A stretch of DNA of 64,000 bases from Isoetes taiwanensis (Eukaryota; Streptophyta; Lycopodiopsida; Isoetales; Isoetaceae), in assembly GCA_021234155.1 (NCBI GenBank), contig JAJEKV010000049.1, positions 7,970,036 through 8,034,035 on the forward strand, in the 5' to 3' direction. Below the pieces are notes generated by a model, which did no database searches, was not told the origin of the DNA, and worked only from the letters and a program-made list of their open reading frames with translations. Shown here one piece after another: positions 44,147 through 57,164 of the stretch. Position 1 is the stretch's first letter; each line of letters starts with the position of its first letter. Made by a program: the position numbers and the translations under genes.

Positions 44147-47100
44147 GATGTAGTCCAACAATTCAAATAGGAAACAAATTGGGCACACTAGCGATGCTTA
44201 AGATATTGCTATTTATATCCATTTCTTTAAAGACACAATCCTAATAGAATCCGTCAAAGATTTTCATGTATTCATCATTACAAAGGAATAATACCGAAAT
44301 TGCACACACAAAAATGTATTCTTATTGAAAGTCTGAAATGTACATGCACACAAGAATTTGGCATTCAAACTTTCTTTCCCATTGCTGCAACAGGTCAAAA
44401 TTGGCATGGGCGGGTCGAAATTGCCATGTGATGCTTCGTCCAACTGCTATAATCTATGTACAACCTCCTTTGATCGCTCCTTCTCCTCTTGTACCTCTCC
44501 GTTCTCTCCGCCCCCTTTTCTCCTTCCCAAGAGCGTTGGTTCAGACCTGAATTGGGGCTTTTATCTCAACCCTTATATCTCCACCATTCAACCTCCACCC
44601 CTTGATTAAATGTGCATGCTTCCCTTAACTATAAAAAACTTGTGCATTCATTCTTCTTCTCTTGCGGCTCTTGTTTCTCTATGACTGAATAAGCTTTCAA
44701 ATCTATCATGCATGTAACTTAAATATTGATTTGCTAATGCGCATAGTAGAGTGATTACTGCCCTTTTGTGTTTTCAAGGAAACCTCCACAGTACTTACCC
44801 GACTAGCATAGCCCAAAAATTGCCCCATTGGCATATACTCTGCATATTTTCCCACAAAAATAGTGGGCAACCATTCTTGTTAACTCTTCACATCTTCTTT
44901 TAGCTCCACAAAGCTTCCTACTGGGTGCCTCCATTTTTGCAGCATGTCTTGATTGAATGATCATAAGCAAAACGTTGGAACCCCTGTGTAATGTTGTTTA
45001 CTCAAGAATTATGCCTTGGTGCTACAATTTATTGTACAAGAAGCCATCTATGTCATTTCTTCAATAGTAGATGTATAGTTCTTTTGCTAAATCAGAAAGG
45101 TTGTGTTTCTAGCAAGCATAAGATTTGTTTTTCGCCGAAGAAAAGAATTTTCCTTTTAAATATACAGATGGATAGTGCTTTATGCCCTGGGTTGATGCTA
45201 TCACATTCGTTTGCTAGAAGTATCTTATGTGGCTCTGATCAAAGTGGTTGAATTATATGTATTAAGAGCTTTCTTTCTGGCGCTAGGCTTACAAAAGAAC
45301 ACTGTGAGGTAAAGTTTCTGTTTGATAGATCTGTTTATCTCATCAGTTCAAGTATTCATCATGGTGATCTTTGAATTGCCAGAGCATGTCCAAGTTGATT
45401 GGAAAGGCAGGTGAGGCAGCAAAGATGAGCATACGGAGGGGAAGGCAAATGTGTGGTTTGAGATGTTATTTCTAGCAGCAATATTTTCGCTAGCAAACGA
45501 ATTTTAATTTTGAAGTGTTGGCTATGGATAATATTAACAAACTCAAAATGATTTCAAACGACGAGCTTAAATGTTATGAAAAAAATATAAGTCAGCGAAT
45601 GTATTTTTGCACATACCCTATTAACATGATTGATACATAAAATGGCTGGCATATTGCAGTTTGTGGCTTGTAGCACCAGTCCTTGGTTTTTTAGAGGCAA
45701 TATTTCTGCAATGCAAGCGCAAACAAATTTCTATTCAGGCCACGATTGCTCTCAAAATAAAGGCGGCCTTGAAGATAGGTTCTTTTGGAGCTTGTGGGCA
45801 ACTAGCACATAAAGAACACATCAATGGTTAACATGGGACTGGGATCGTAGCAGATCAAAAGAAAGTTGCCTTTTATACGGACCTGCTTTATTCTTGCTTG
45901 AGTGGAGGCCAAGTTTTAATTTTGAGAATCTGTTACATAAAAGCTGCCTCTCATTTCTATATTCTCGTGCGTACTCTTTTTTCTATTGTTGCTCCTCGGA
46001 CAAACTAGCATACCACTCATGCTGTTGTTCTCTTTTTCGTTGCCTCATGTAAACTCTAACTGCACATATGATTACCTCATTACAGATGCCACTTTCAGAA
46101 TTACTCATTTAAGAGATGAGCAACCAGTATTAGCAACTAAGGAATATGAAGTTCCAGAGAACATGTTGCCTGGCCCTATTTAAAGTTCAACGTGACTATG
46201 GAACAACATGTCAATATGTTACAAGCAAATGATTGTTTGCATCATGGCATAGCAGGCACCTTATGCTTTACACTGGATGAGGTAGGTTTGGAAAATGACT
46301 TTGAAATCAACAGTTATTTCCATCAATAACAGGCAGAAGGCTAGCAGCAATAATTAAACTGACAACAACTTATGTCTCTTACTCCCCAACTGCCTTCTTG
46401 AGCACTCTAATATTTTTCAGTTGGTCGCATGCCTCTTCAAATGATTCCCTATCCTTTGTATGATCACACCTTAGTTATACAATGATCACACCTTCAAAGG
46501 TTACACTTACACATAGAATAGACCATTAACAAAGACCTTAATGTGAATCAACCATTGAATAATTTACTGTAGCAAAGGTAAAAGCACTGTAGCTTATATT
46601 TTTCAATGAAAACTTAAACGAGCATTGCCGACAGCCCAGGCATTCATCAAATGATGAATCCGATCAGAATCACTTCATGCATACATGTTTTAATCTCTGT
46701 TTCTACTTATAAGTAGTTAGGCGGCACCGATTCACTAAGAATCAGTCCCGACGGTTATGGACTTGCTATTCGAGCTCGATCCATATTTGCCTCCTTTTTT
46801 ATCTTTAAACATTTAACCTTTAACATATTAAACCCTTCAATGGTTTCAAACGACCATTATACATAAGTATTTCACTTAGTAACTAGGTTGCACCATAACC
46901 TAGCATAGTTAGGTACACCTTAGATCTCTGAGCTATGGGAACTGTGGACATCTGTGCATTCTCAACATAGAACCACCACTGTGCAATTCTCACACTGCAA
47001 TTCCAGCTATCACATGGATCAACTGGTTTTTACATTGAAACGACCTCCAGTTATTTCATGAATCAACTGAGGTCAAACTATTATAATATGAACATACCCT

Positions 47101-47302
47101 TTCACATCTTTCTCATTAGCACATATCTTAACAAAATACAAATAGATACGAACGATCACACCTGTCATCCTCAGATTTCGTATATTCTTCTCTCTCTATG
47201 CTTTGACTTCATTTTTACTCAAAATATTAGTAATTACACTAGAAAACAAGTAGTTTAAACAAAAATTAAAAAAAACTACCCCCTTGGATATACTACAATA
47301 TA
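44147..47302. other. About 3.15 kb of unidentified DNA inserted in the gypsy remnant
   Basis: The gypsy sequence stops after GGCGATA at 44146 and resumes with GCTATTATGTG at 47303. ATA flanks both sides (possible 3-bp target duplication). The ends share TGTAGT in inverted orientation (GATGTAGTCC and ACTACAAT). Inside, 44631 has a TATAAAAAA followed by a C/T-rich leader, and several splice-like signals occur (for example before 45380, 45660 and 46085). I recognise no protein domain. Confidence 0.6.
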
Positions 47303-49080
47303 GCTATTATGTGTATCATGTAAGATTGGGGCTTCCTTTTTAAAATGCTTGAAGGTCTTTTTTTTTTCGTTGTCCGCCCTTGTGTTCTTGCAAAGACTTA
47401 GCCCATACATACTTAAATTCCATGCTTGAAGGAATGGCTTCCTCTATCTTCTTACTGAATTCGCTTGACAAGATGGAGATGGCATTGCAACGTACTCGAG
47501 TCTCTAGTGGCTGTCGAGAAAGTGCGTCAGCAACCACAATTAAGTTTGAGGAGTGGTTCTGTTGGTTTGTATTCGACTAAAATTTCCTGCCAAGTAAGTA
47601 GTGCTTCTACATATGAAGAACTCTTACAACTGCTAGACGCTCTTGATCGTGCTTTGGATAGTTGTTCGGCATCATTCATCTTCTTGGAGTCGTTGGCCAC
47701 CACTCTTCCCTCTTGCATGAGGACTCCTCCCATTGCGATCTTGCTTACATTTGTTGCTACCAACTTATCCTTATTTGGATCTAGTAGGGTCAGCACTGGT
47801 GCTATAGAGGCTTCGTTCAGCTTGTCAACAGAAGTTTGAACATTCTAAATCCAATGTGCAACCTAAGTTTTGACTTTCTAGTATTTAGTGAGGTCTAATC
47901 GAGGTGCTGCTCACTTAGCTAATTTCTTCACAAAATTCTTATAATACTCTGCAAGATCCAAAAAGCTTCTTACTTCTAATACATTCTGCGGTGCTGGCCA
48001 CATTGCTTCGATCTTGGATGGATTGATGGGGATTCCCTCTGTCGATATGACATGACTTAAATACTCCACCTTCGGTGTTGCGAAGTGGCACTTTGAAAGC
48101 TTGCCAAAAAGGCAGTGTTGTCTCAAATTTTCCAATAGCCTTGGACTATATGCTCCGCCATTGACTTGATGTAGATGAGGATGTCGTCGAAGAAAATGAT
48201 GATGAACTCATCCAAGTATGAAGGTTTCGGAAGCATTTGATAGACCAAAGAGCATTATCATGAATTGACAGTGCCCATACCGTTTTCTAAAGGCAGTCTT
48301 ACATATGTCTTCCTCCTTTATTCTTATTTGATGGTGCTCGGATCTTAAGTCTACCTTGGAGAATAGTTTAGCTCCTTGGAGCTGGACTATCAAGACATCT
48401 GCCCTTGGCAAGACATACTTGTTCTTAATTGTCTGCTTGTTGAGTTGTCGATAGTCTATGCACATTCTCAAACTTTCATTTTTTTCTTCACGAAGAGGAT
48501 GGGTGTCCCGAAGGATGACACACTAGGTCAAATAATTCAAGCTCAAGCAACTCCTTCAACTGCTTCTTGAGTTCTGCTGCTCGGGAGTGCTCATTCTATA
48601 AGGAGCTTTGCTGGCTGGTTTTGCATCTAGTGCAAGAGTGATTTCACACCCTAAGCCTCTATAAGGCAGAAGCTCTCAAGTTTCATCTCCTTGGCAACCG
48701 TTCCAAAGTCGCATTTTCCTTCTTACTCTTGCGATTGGGGTCGACGACTTCTAGCTTAAGAATGTACGTGACCTCATCTCTTTAATATATGTACCTAGCT
48801 TTTTGGTTGACATGCATTGCATGACTGAAATGACTTTCGTAGCTTTGATTGTAAAGTGCTTGAAGTACTAGAATGGATATTTCTTACTTATGGAAATCTA
48901 TTATTGGCTTAGCCTGCTTTGAATAATCGACTATGAGGTCATACTTGCCCATGCCTAACTTTGCTCCGCTTAAGCTAGTATCCCTTGTTCCTTTAGTGTT
49001 GCAAATTGCTCAGTCATAATTACTGGCTTAGACTTAGGCTTAACATTATTGCTCTTAAAGATGTTCGCCATCTAGTGGGT
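47303..49080 (-). pseudogene. Old Ty3/gypsy remnant: RNase H, RT and protease part
   Basis: Minus strand: MVADALSRQPLETRVRCNAI (RNase H end, 47340-47537), LVATNVSKIAMGGVLMQEGR (RNase H start), [40 protein letters not shown] (RT, about 48471), then weak protease traces to about 49080. Same lineage as A and B by sequence, but with far more lesions. No LTRs or gag found around it. Confidence 0.85.
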
Positions 49081-51209
49081 GCAAGGCTACGGTTAAAGAA
49101 TTATTTACATAAATTCTATGGCCACAGGTTTTGTCGACATGATATTTCCTTTGAACACAAAAGACTATGCAATTAAATAATTATTCTCGTTTTAGATCTA
49201 TTCTATACTCTGCAATTCCCCCTCTCTTGATTATTACCCTCTTGACATAATACACAAAAGCCTTAGTTCATAACATAATAAAAAAGAGCAAAATGTGTCT
49301 GGCCTAGCCAGAAAACCCACAATTATAAAGATAAACAAATAGATATGCATCCTTCCAAAGAGTTGCATGACACTATAAGGGGGAAAATGCACCTCATGGC
49401 TAATTGAGGGAACGCCCATATTAGAACTTAGTTAAAAAAAAGGGTTCACACATTTTACTGTACATAGCAGTAAAGACCAGCAAGAATAGATGATGTCTCT
49501 CTTCTTTGCATTTGAACACCACATAAGAAGCTTCTCATGTAAGAAATTCTTCACTACATCACTTCCTTATTGTCAAAACCCTTATTTTCATCACATGCTT
49601 ACCTGCAATGACGATCGAAGGTTCTTTTGTTTCTGATCATTGCTTTAGTCTGCCATTACTGTAGGATCCATAGCTGCCATAAGCGAAAGACATGATCCAC
49701 CTCATTTTTTTGTCTAAAATATTACCTTGAACATCAATTTGGGCAACTGCTATAAATCTGCTCTGCTTTTCTAACTTCTATTTAGGATCGTGCAAAAAAG
49801 GAAACAGAAAAATCTTAGAAGGTTTGACAAATTTTGCCAGATTGACCACTCCTGATCTGGGAACAACCAGAGAAGAAGAGGGTAGTCCCTCTTATTGTCA
49901 GTTCCAAGTTTCAGTATTTTGCTAGAATAACTTTTCCTGCCTCGTTGCAATGCAAGGATGTTAAAAGCATGTTGACGATTTTCAAGGGCTGTTTAGTTTT
50001 GGGAAAATTAGCAACGCCTATGGAACCAAATAGAATCAAACTCTGATATCAAATTTACATATTTCTTCTTTTGCAAAAGCATAAGAATAAGAAAGAAATG
50101 GCTTAGTTCATCAATGTAAAACCAGAACAAAGCCATCGATTTGCACACCCACCAAGCATGTAGAATCTTTATCTTGGAGATACATCACTATTGCATCTCC
50201 CATCACTTTCTCAATTGAGCATGGAAAAATGCCTTTACCTTCCATTAGGAGAAAAGTGGATGCACCTTTCTAGATCTATGCGAAGCAATAGCAGCAATTC
50301 TGGCTAATCCATTTTCATAACCATGACCTGACCCATTTTTGCAAGGTTAAGTTGCATGGATAACAACAACAATCTTCATATAAATCATGGTTAAACTGCA
50401 CGCATTACAACAACAATTAAAATAAAGAACGATTGATGACAAGTTGTATGCAGCAACAACTCAGCCAACTATTTATTACCATAATTTGTACCCATGTCTT
50501 GCTCTTGTATAAGTGGAATCCACATTGCTTCATCCTGTTACAGGAATGCGGTACGTATAAAAGTTCACCAATGAACATCGTTTGATTTCAATGTAGAAGC
50601 AAATAAGCCAATATATACAAAACATAAAAGCACAAACATAACCAATGAGACTAAATTTTTAAAAAACTTTGCATGCATCTGTTTATGAAATGCATTATTC
50701 AAAACTCATATTAATTGGAAGGAAAGACTTTGTTTTCTTCAGCAGAGATGCCTTCTCATCAAACTTGACAGTGATGCCCATAATATAATAATATACAGAA
50801 CCACGAAAGCATGTTAACTTCTAAAACATGGTTTTCATCTACTTGAGCTCTTTATTAGCCAAACAATACTTTCTCTTCAGTATGGCCAAGAGGCCTAAAC
50901 ACAACAGATAGCTCTATTGGTTAGCTCTATTGGGTATTGCTAAGCAGGAAGAAACTATATTGCAAGGCAACAAAGCATCTGTCAAATAATTTTATCTCAA
51001 CTAATTTTATCTGCTCTTCTAGAACACAACCTATAAACTGGCGTCACAAAGTAATTTACGTATAAGATCCTTTATTTGAGTTATAGCTTTGTCTCTACTT
51101 CTTCTGGAGATTTCGAATGGACTTTCCAATTCACAAGCTAAAATTAATTATTGAAGTTTAATCCCCAACCAATTATGAGAGTGAATATTAGAACAGTGGC
51201 ACATGCTTT
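49081..51209. other. Intergenic, nothing recognised
   Basis: A/T-rich, no open frame with a domain, no LTR ends, no RNA gene. Confidence 0.45.
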
Positions 51210-51232
51210 AAGGAAGGAAGGAAGGAAGGAAG
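51210..51232 (-). repeat. LINE 3' tail, (TTCC)n
   Basis: GGAA repeated on the plus strand. It marks the 3' terminus of the LINE in place of a poly(A). Confidence 0.75.
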
Positions 51233-51706
51233 TTTATTTTAACGTCCACGGAGGCTAGAGGCCTATGAGACGGTACATGCAGAGAACAGGCAAAAAGCCA
51301 AAAACCCCAACACCAAAAACAAACAATGTAACTGTACAGTAGATCCCTACTACCGGGATGAAAAAAACCCCCACTTGGGAGGAAAAACCCTAACAGTAGG
51401 CTCTCAAATACTATGCCCCCGAAGAGCAAGTCTGACGGCCGAAATCTGCAGGATGTAAGCTCCCAGTCGCGCTACCATAGGTGATGCAAGTAACTGATGT
51501 AGCGGTGTGTCAGAGCATCTAAGATCAGTGTGCCTTTGCCGGACATGGGCATATCTTTGCCGGGCACCGCATTTGGAGGGCATGGTGCTCATCCTCTATC
51601 ACGTGCATCGACAACACCGACATATCCTCTCCTCCCCAGGGATCCCGTGGCCCGCCATTCACCCCCAAATGACTGTTTCAATTCTGAGGTAATGGGAACC
51701 CGTCCT

Positions 51707-51890
51707 TATGGCAGCAATAGCTCTCTGTTTCTTCACCGAGATGTGTGCTTTCAAGTACCGATGGTGTCCATGCTCAAGGCCGGGATTAATCTGAGCGTTA
51801 TGGCAGCAATAGCTCTCCGTTTCTTCACCGAGATGTGTGCTTTCAAGTACCGATGGGGTCCATGCTCAAGGCCGGGATTAATCTGAGCGT
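51707..51890. repeat. 92-bp tandem duplication inside the LINE
   Basis: 51707-51798 and 51799-51890 are almost identical (starting TATGGCAGCAATAGCTCT). 92 is not a multiple of three, so it shifts the C-terminal frame of the LINE. Confidence 0.9.
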
Positions 51891-53375
51891 GATAGTGCTC
51901 TATCTTGGGCTTTGCAAGAGTAGAGGCATCCCACAGAGTGGCAGCATAGCCCGCATCCAATTGCCCATTCTGCAAGATTAGAATGCGCCGGTGCCACCAT
52001 CTGTTGGTAATCCATAGACCACCTCATAAACCATCCCTTACAGTGCTCGTGCCATACCCTCTTCAGCTGCTGGGGGCCCTGCATTAACAATACTGCCTGT
52101 GGAGGCAAGCGATGCTCATCCATCTCATCCACCTTATGGAAGCAAGTAAGATGCTGCAAGATAGCGAATCTTTGTAAAGGCGAACCCCGTCTCATACAAC
52201 AAAATCGATGCGATGCGGTGCCCTTCACTCCCAAGCTATATGTCAAGAAAGCTTTCTGCACCCTTTCCAACCTATCCCACGTGTTTTTGCTAACTCTTTG
52301 GGCCCCAAACCTCCACCCCATATAGCAAAGACCGCTCGACCAAAGCCCTAAGCGGTGTGCTCTCCTCGCCCGATCCACAGAGATCTATCAAGCAACACGT
52401 GTTTTTTAATCGCATATAGAGCCTTCCAGCCTGCACTGGCTCTCCTCTCCACACACTCATCCCACAGCATGTTAGTAGTGAAATCAATTCCCAGATACTT
52501 GAAGCTCCGCACCATCTCCACTTCCTGTCCCCTGTAATATAACTCCGGGATAGGGTGTTGCGAGGACAGGATCACGAGATGCTTAGTTTTGTGCAAGTTC
52601 ACTGTCATTCCCGTTGCCCCACAGAACCCACTGAGGGCATCCAAATGCTGCTACATACTGCCGGCCGTGTGGGCTAGCAAATCTACATCATCCGCATATA
52701 GTAACTGGATTGCACCCCGGCTACCCCATGGTGCTGCATCCACGTCTCCAAGCTATCAATGTACAACCCAAAGAGCGTTGGAGACAACGGGCAGCCCTGC
52801 TTAACTCCCATAGTGCTAGCTACCCGCCTATCTTCATAAGGCAGTGCAGCATAAATCCCATCATAAAGTTGGTGCACCACATTCTGCAACTCCTGTGGAA
52901 CTCGCAATTCTTGCAACCTCTGCCACAGCATGTCTCTGGGGACGGTATCATATGCAGTCTTAAAATCTACAAAGCAGCAATACAAGTCACATTTGCATTC
53001 CGCTTGCCTCCATCAACACTCTCAAAGTGAAGATATGGTCGGTCGTGGAGTGAGCTGGGCGAAAGCCTGCCTGGCCAATTGCCCGCACCCTGCCTCCTCG
53101 GCCCACTTAGTGAGTTTCTTCTCCACCACTCCTGCCAGGAGCTTTGCAAACAGCGAGCTTACCATAATCATCCGGTAATTCGCTGGCTCATCCATATTAT
53201 TAGCTTTATGAACAGGAACAACCTTACTAACCATCCACTCCTGGGGGAGCCCCTCCCTCAGAGCCTGGTTAAGGATCACCGTCAGGGCCCCTACCACGCG
53301 GATGGGCCACCCCATTTCAACATTTCGACCTGCGGCCCTGTAAATCCTTTTGCCTTGCCATTCGCCCGGATGCAC
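51880..53375 (-). pseudogene. LINE reverse transcriptase and C-terminal region
   Basis: Minus-strand pieces: LPQEWMVSKVVPVHKANNMD (RT finger), YCCFVDFKTAYDTVPRDMLW (first catalytic Asp), MGVKQGCPLSPTLFGLYIDS, a frameshifted YADD region near 52690, FKYLGIDFTTNMLWDECVE, then the thumb and connection (ERVQKAFLTYSLGVKGTASH). At least four frame changes. The enzyme would copy LINE RNA at the nicked target. Confidence 0.9.
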
Positions 53376-53429
53376 GAGACCCTGCTGGACATCCTCTGCG
53401 TGAGCCGCAGCACCTCTCCTACCTGATCA

Positions 53430-54724
53430 GGGACCCGGCATTAGCTCACGGGGGTTATATAACTCCCCTAAGCGGTGCATCCATTGCTCCACACTTACAT
53501 TACCGACCACGGCGCTACGGTATAACATCTTATGCCAAAAAGCTTTTGGCTCGCCATGAGCATGTCAAGCAGCGCTTTCGAAGTTTCGCCATGTATCTCC
53601 CCTTCTTGGCTTTTAGGAAGAGCTTATAGTCTTGCGGGGCTGTGGCGCAATCGTGGATCTATGACTGCGCGGTGGCTCTTTAGAGCCTTGCAATCGACAT
53701 CAAACCACGGGTTCGGGGAAAATGCGGCGGTGTCCCTCCTTGGAGGGCCCTTCACCGCAAAGGAAGCACCGCAAAGAAGCGGCGCCCTCACCCGACCATG
53801 CTTTTTGTCTTGCGGTGTGTAGAAGCTATCAAACCCTCAGAACTCCCACACCAACAGAGATTCATCGCCCCTCGCCCGATGGCGTGGGATGTATGGTAAT
53901 CCTCCACGCCCCCTTTTGCGGTGTCTCCACTATTGAGTGCTCCCAATTCGGCCGTGACATAAAGTGGGTCGTGATCGATAAAGCCTCCTCATCCCCCATT
54001 AGGCTTGTGCCAATGGAGAAGTGTGTAACTATGTCAAGTCTTTCGCTACCGGGGCGAGAAGGTAATCCAACACACTAGCTCCCCATCCCGCCTATCACTC
54101 CCGCAAGTAACACCCCCGAGTGTGGCCATGGCTGCATACCATTACAAATTACCATGTCAAAACACGGCGGAGCTGGACCAGCTGCACGCCAAATGGTCTA
54201 GCCACCATATCCGGGGAGTGCCACATTATCTTTGAAATAGCGGCCGTCTCAAGCCAAAGCGGATCAGCATTAGCGCGCCGCCTTTGAAAGTCACCGACCG
54301 CAAGCTGCGACGTCACGAGCATTGAAATCTCTAGCAAAAGCACCCGTCCCTGGCTTGTCTATAGCGGTCTATGTCATCATCTGATTCCCTATCGGCATCA
54401 CGGACATACGTAATCCGCATCATGTACATGGTAGAACTTAGAGCCCGCATGGGGAATGTAGCGACTAGCAAGAAACAATGGGACATGACCGGGCTCTATC
54501 ATCATTACCCACATGTAGCGGTTAAATGCATCGGACTTCTTAAGTGTGATCTTGCATGCTAAAGCGTCTCTAAAGTAGCAAGCTACTCCCACCGTACTCC
54601 CGCCCGCCATGGCGCTCATTAGCAAGTGAGAAATGCTGATATCCTTGAATGTCTGGCAATCGATGCCCTTCATACTCCCATGTCTCCTGCAGGAAGAGGA
54701 TGTCCATGTCTGTCGCGAGCCCAT
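53430..54724 (-). pseudogene. LINE endonuclease (APE type), degraded
   Basis: Minus strand 54398-54724 keeps GGSTVGVACYFRDALACKIT and YMWVMMIEPGHVPLFLASRY, typical of the EEP/APE fold in plant LINEs. 54149-54343 keeps a damaged D-F-N-like region. From 54149 down to 53430 no coherent frame remains. Substitutions and indels are dense here, so part of the damage may be a sequence-quality effect. Confidence 0.75.
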
Positions 54725-54950
54725 TCAAGCCACCGCAAGCCCCTACAATTCCGGAAATAATGCGAAGACACTTTTCCTATTTGAATGCATTTGTGGACCC
54801 ATCCCGAGTGCCTCGAGGACGCCGGGGCGTGGTTGGAATAACTCGGGCAGCCTGCTCACGGGACCCTGATGGATGTGCTGCAGTTGTGGAAGGCCTCAAT
54901 CCGCCCTCTCCACGGCACGCTGCCACGATGCCCCCGGACTGCTCTGCCCC

Positions 54951-56165
54951 TCACGACGCATTTGTTGGGGAGTGTCTTTGCCAAGAATCGCCCTGTCGGC
55001 GAGGAGGCACATATACCTTCATCTTGCCATTAACCAAACCAGCAGCCCCTCCAGCTTGTCGAATCTCTCTTATCTTGACCAACTCTTGGCTTCTTTCCCA
55101 TTGTTGCAGTGGCGTGAGATCCAGATCCAGGTATATGGACGTACCTTTCAAGCGATTGGTGTGGTGCAACAACAAAGATTTTGCCTCCCAATCCAAGACT
55201 GCAAACTTAACTAGTCGAGGTCTCATGCTCGGTCCTCCGACCCTGATTGGACTCTTGATAACCAAATACTGTAATTGGAGCTTTGCAAGTACCAGGGTGG
55301 TAAGCTTACCTGGCAAATCCTCGCCTTGCTCCTCGGGCAATCCCCGCACAATAAGGTTGAGGCGGCGTGCCTGGATGTCTTGCTCCTCACGAAGTACCCG
55401 CCTGATTCCATGAGCCACCTCGGCCTCTGGCATGGGGGGTGCTGGTGCAGACGACTGTGATGCACTCCGGACTCGTTGTACCTCCATTCGGAGGTCCTGC
55501 GTCTCTTGCTATAAGTGGGCCATATGGTTCTCTATATGTGAGCATCTTCCTGACATCTCCTGCCTGTCTGCCTTTGCTTCATCAAGGAATTGGAGCCTCC
55601 CCCGTACCGCTTCCACATCCTTTTCCTTAGCATCTATCCGATCAGCCATGCTTGTGACTTGTGCAATCTGCTGCAGCAACCCCTTCATGTCAGCCCGTGC
55701 TTGCGCCATGTCTTCCATCCACTGCTGGTGGACCTTATCCAAGCGGTGCCCCATCTCTGTGACTAGCTGCGTTGTTGCTTGTATCTCCCCTCTTATCTGG
55801 TCATTAGCCTTTTGGGCTCCCCTGCAATCATAATCCCCGAGCCGAACTTCCACAAAGGAAATTCGCTCCTTCTGTTGGAGAAGCTGCTTCTTGAGCGCAG
55901 CCCCTGGCAGATGGTCCCGTGATGCCTCCAAGCTTGCCAGCTTAGCCTGGAGGGAACCGGCCTGTTCCTGTACAACCCTGATTGCCTCAGCCTGTGATAC
56001 CTGCTCCGATGGGGACGAGGTATCCAAATTGCGGCCTCTTTTCTTCAATGCATGCATGCTGTCAGGTAAAGCACATGAAGGAAACACACCAGGGTTTGAC
56101 ATGGGGACCGAAATGGAAGTGCTGCAATCCGGCATAGCTAGAGGTATTGAAATATTTGATGCCAT
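54951..56165 (-). pseudogene. LINE ORF1 protein, one in-frame stop
   Basis: ATG at 56165 (MASNISIPLAMPD). A long coiled coil follows (VVQEQAGSLQAKLASLEASR through GRLQFLDEAKADRQEMSG), a stop at 55509-55511, then in the same frame an L1 ORF1p-type RNA-binding domain (RRLNLIVRGLPEEQGEDLPG) and PLQQWERSQELVKIREIRQ, ending at 54951. The stop is TAG where CAG (Gln) would fit, the change expected from deamination of a methylated CHG cytosine. Otherwise the 404-codon frame is intact. Confidence 0.85.
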
Positions 56166-56260
56166 ACATCAATGGAAAGCTCACTGAGACAGCTTTCCAA
56201 CGAACCAAGAATCGCTCCAATCTGACACCCGGTGAGGGAGATACACCAAAAACCATCTGG

Positions 56261-56970
56261 CACCGTCTTCAGCATCCAGGCAGCGTCCAGAGTAATTTAA
56301 GGAAAGGATTCGTCTTGTAGAGTATCATGTGAGTGTACATGTAGACCTTCAATCCAATGATATTCAATGAAAGAAATATGATATGTAGATGGCATCTCAT
56401 TTGCTCTTCTTCAAGCTATTACAATCATCTTTCTTGACAAAATCTACAAGAGATCTCGGAACAGAACCACAACCTTGTTACACGATCCTTGTTATTCGAG
56501 AGCATAAATGCCCCATAAGCATATGGTTATCGTAGCAAATACAACCGCTTGCAAAACAGAAGTAAATTTTCTCCATAAAAACATCATAATACAATGACTT
56601 GCAAAACACAAGTGCAATTTATTCATAAAAATATCAAGTAATCCAATTTTATAAATGCAAAAATAGACACTACTTCATGGTTATGACTTGCCCGGTAGGA
56701 TATACTTGATGGCAATATCATTCATCATCACTTAGAAATTTCATATTCTAAACGAAGTGCACCCTGGACTACCACAGTCATCGGATTCATTGATCCTACG
56801 ACCCAGATCGTGTGTTGGGGCTTCTGGGCACCTCTCGTTTCGCATATGTAGCATAATAACAGGGGGTTTTCTTTGTGTTTTTGTATGCTTTTCACTAAGG
56901 TTTTCCTATGATTTCGTGATATATTCAAATGGATGTACTAATGCGTACATCTAGAGTGCACCATTTCTGA
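56261..56970. other. Spacer right of the LINE
   Basis: No gene recognised. The block around CCCAGATCGTGTGTTGGGGC (about 56800) recurs at about 58580 (CCCAGATCGTATGTTGGGGC). Confidence 0.45.
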
Positions 56971-57164
56971 GCCATTGATTTTAGCCTTTTTTCTTTCAAT
57001 AGTCAACAACCAATGGCTCACAACAAAAGCCCTTTTTTTGTGCGCGTGGTACATAATGGGCACATGAAAGGCCATTGATTTTAGCCTCTTTTTTCAATGG
57101 TCAACAACCAATGGCTCACAACAAAAGCCCTCTTTTTGTGTGTGTGGTGTATAATGGGCACATG
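56971..57164. repeat. Tandem duplication, 100-bp period
   Basis: GCCATTGATTTTAGCC starts at 56971 and 57071. Both units continue through CAACAACCAATGGCTCACAA to TAATGGGCACATG. Non-coding. Confidence 0.85.

Larger units (their letters stand above)
51210..56260 (-). mobile_element. Non-LTR retrotransposon (LINE), near full length, decayed
   Basis: Minus-strand order: ORF1 (coiled coil, then L1-type RNA-binding domain), AP endonuclease, reverse transcriptase, C-terminal region, 3' UTR, and a simple-repeat tail of about five TTCC units (plus-strand GGAA at 51210-51232). The 5' end is not defined; ORF1 starts at 56165. A second copy of the family (RT part) is at 61040-62250. Confidence 0.88.

Noticed and set aside
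44147-47302. CACTA transposon
   Set aside because: 3-bp flanking repeat and TGTAGT ends are suggestive, but the CACTA terminus and any transposase are absent.
51210-51232. Independent microsatellite
   Set aside because: It sits exactly at the LINE 3' end, so it is better explained as the LINE tail.
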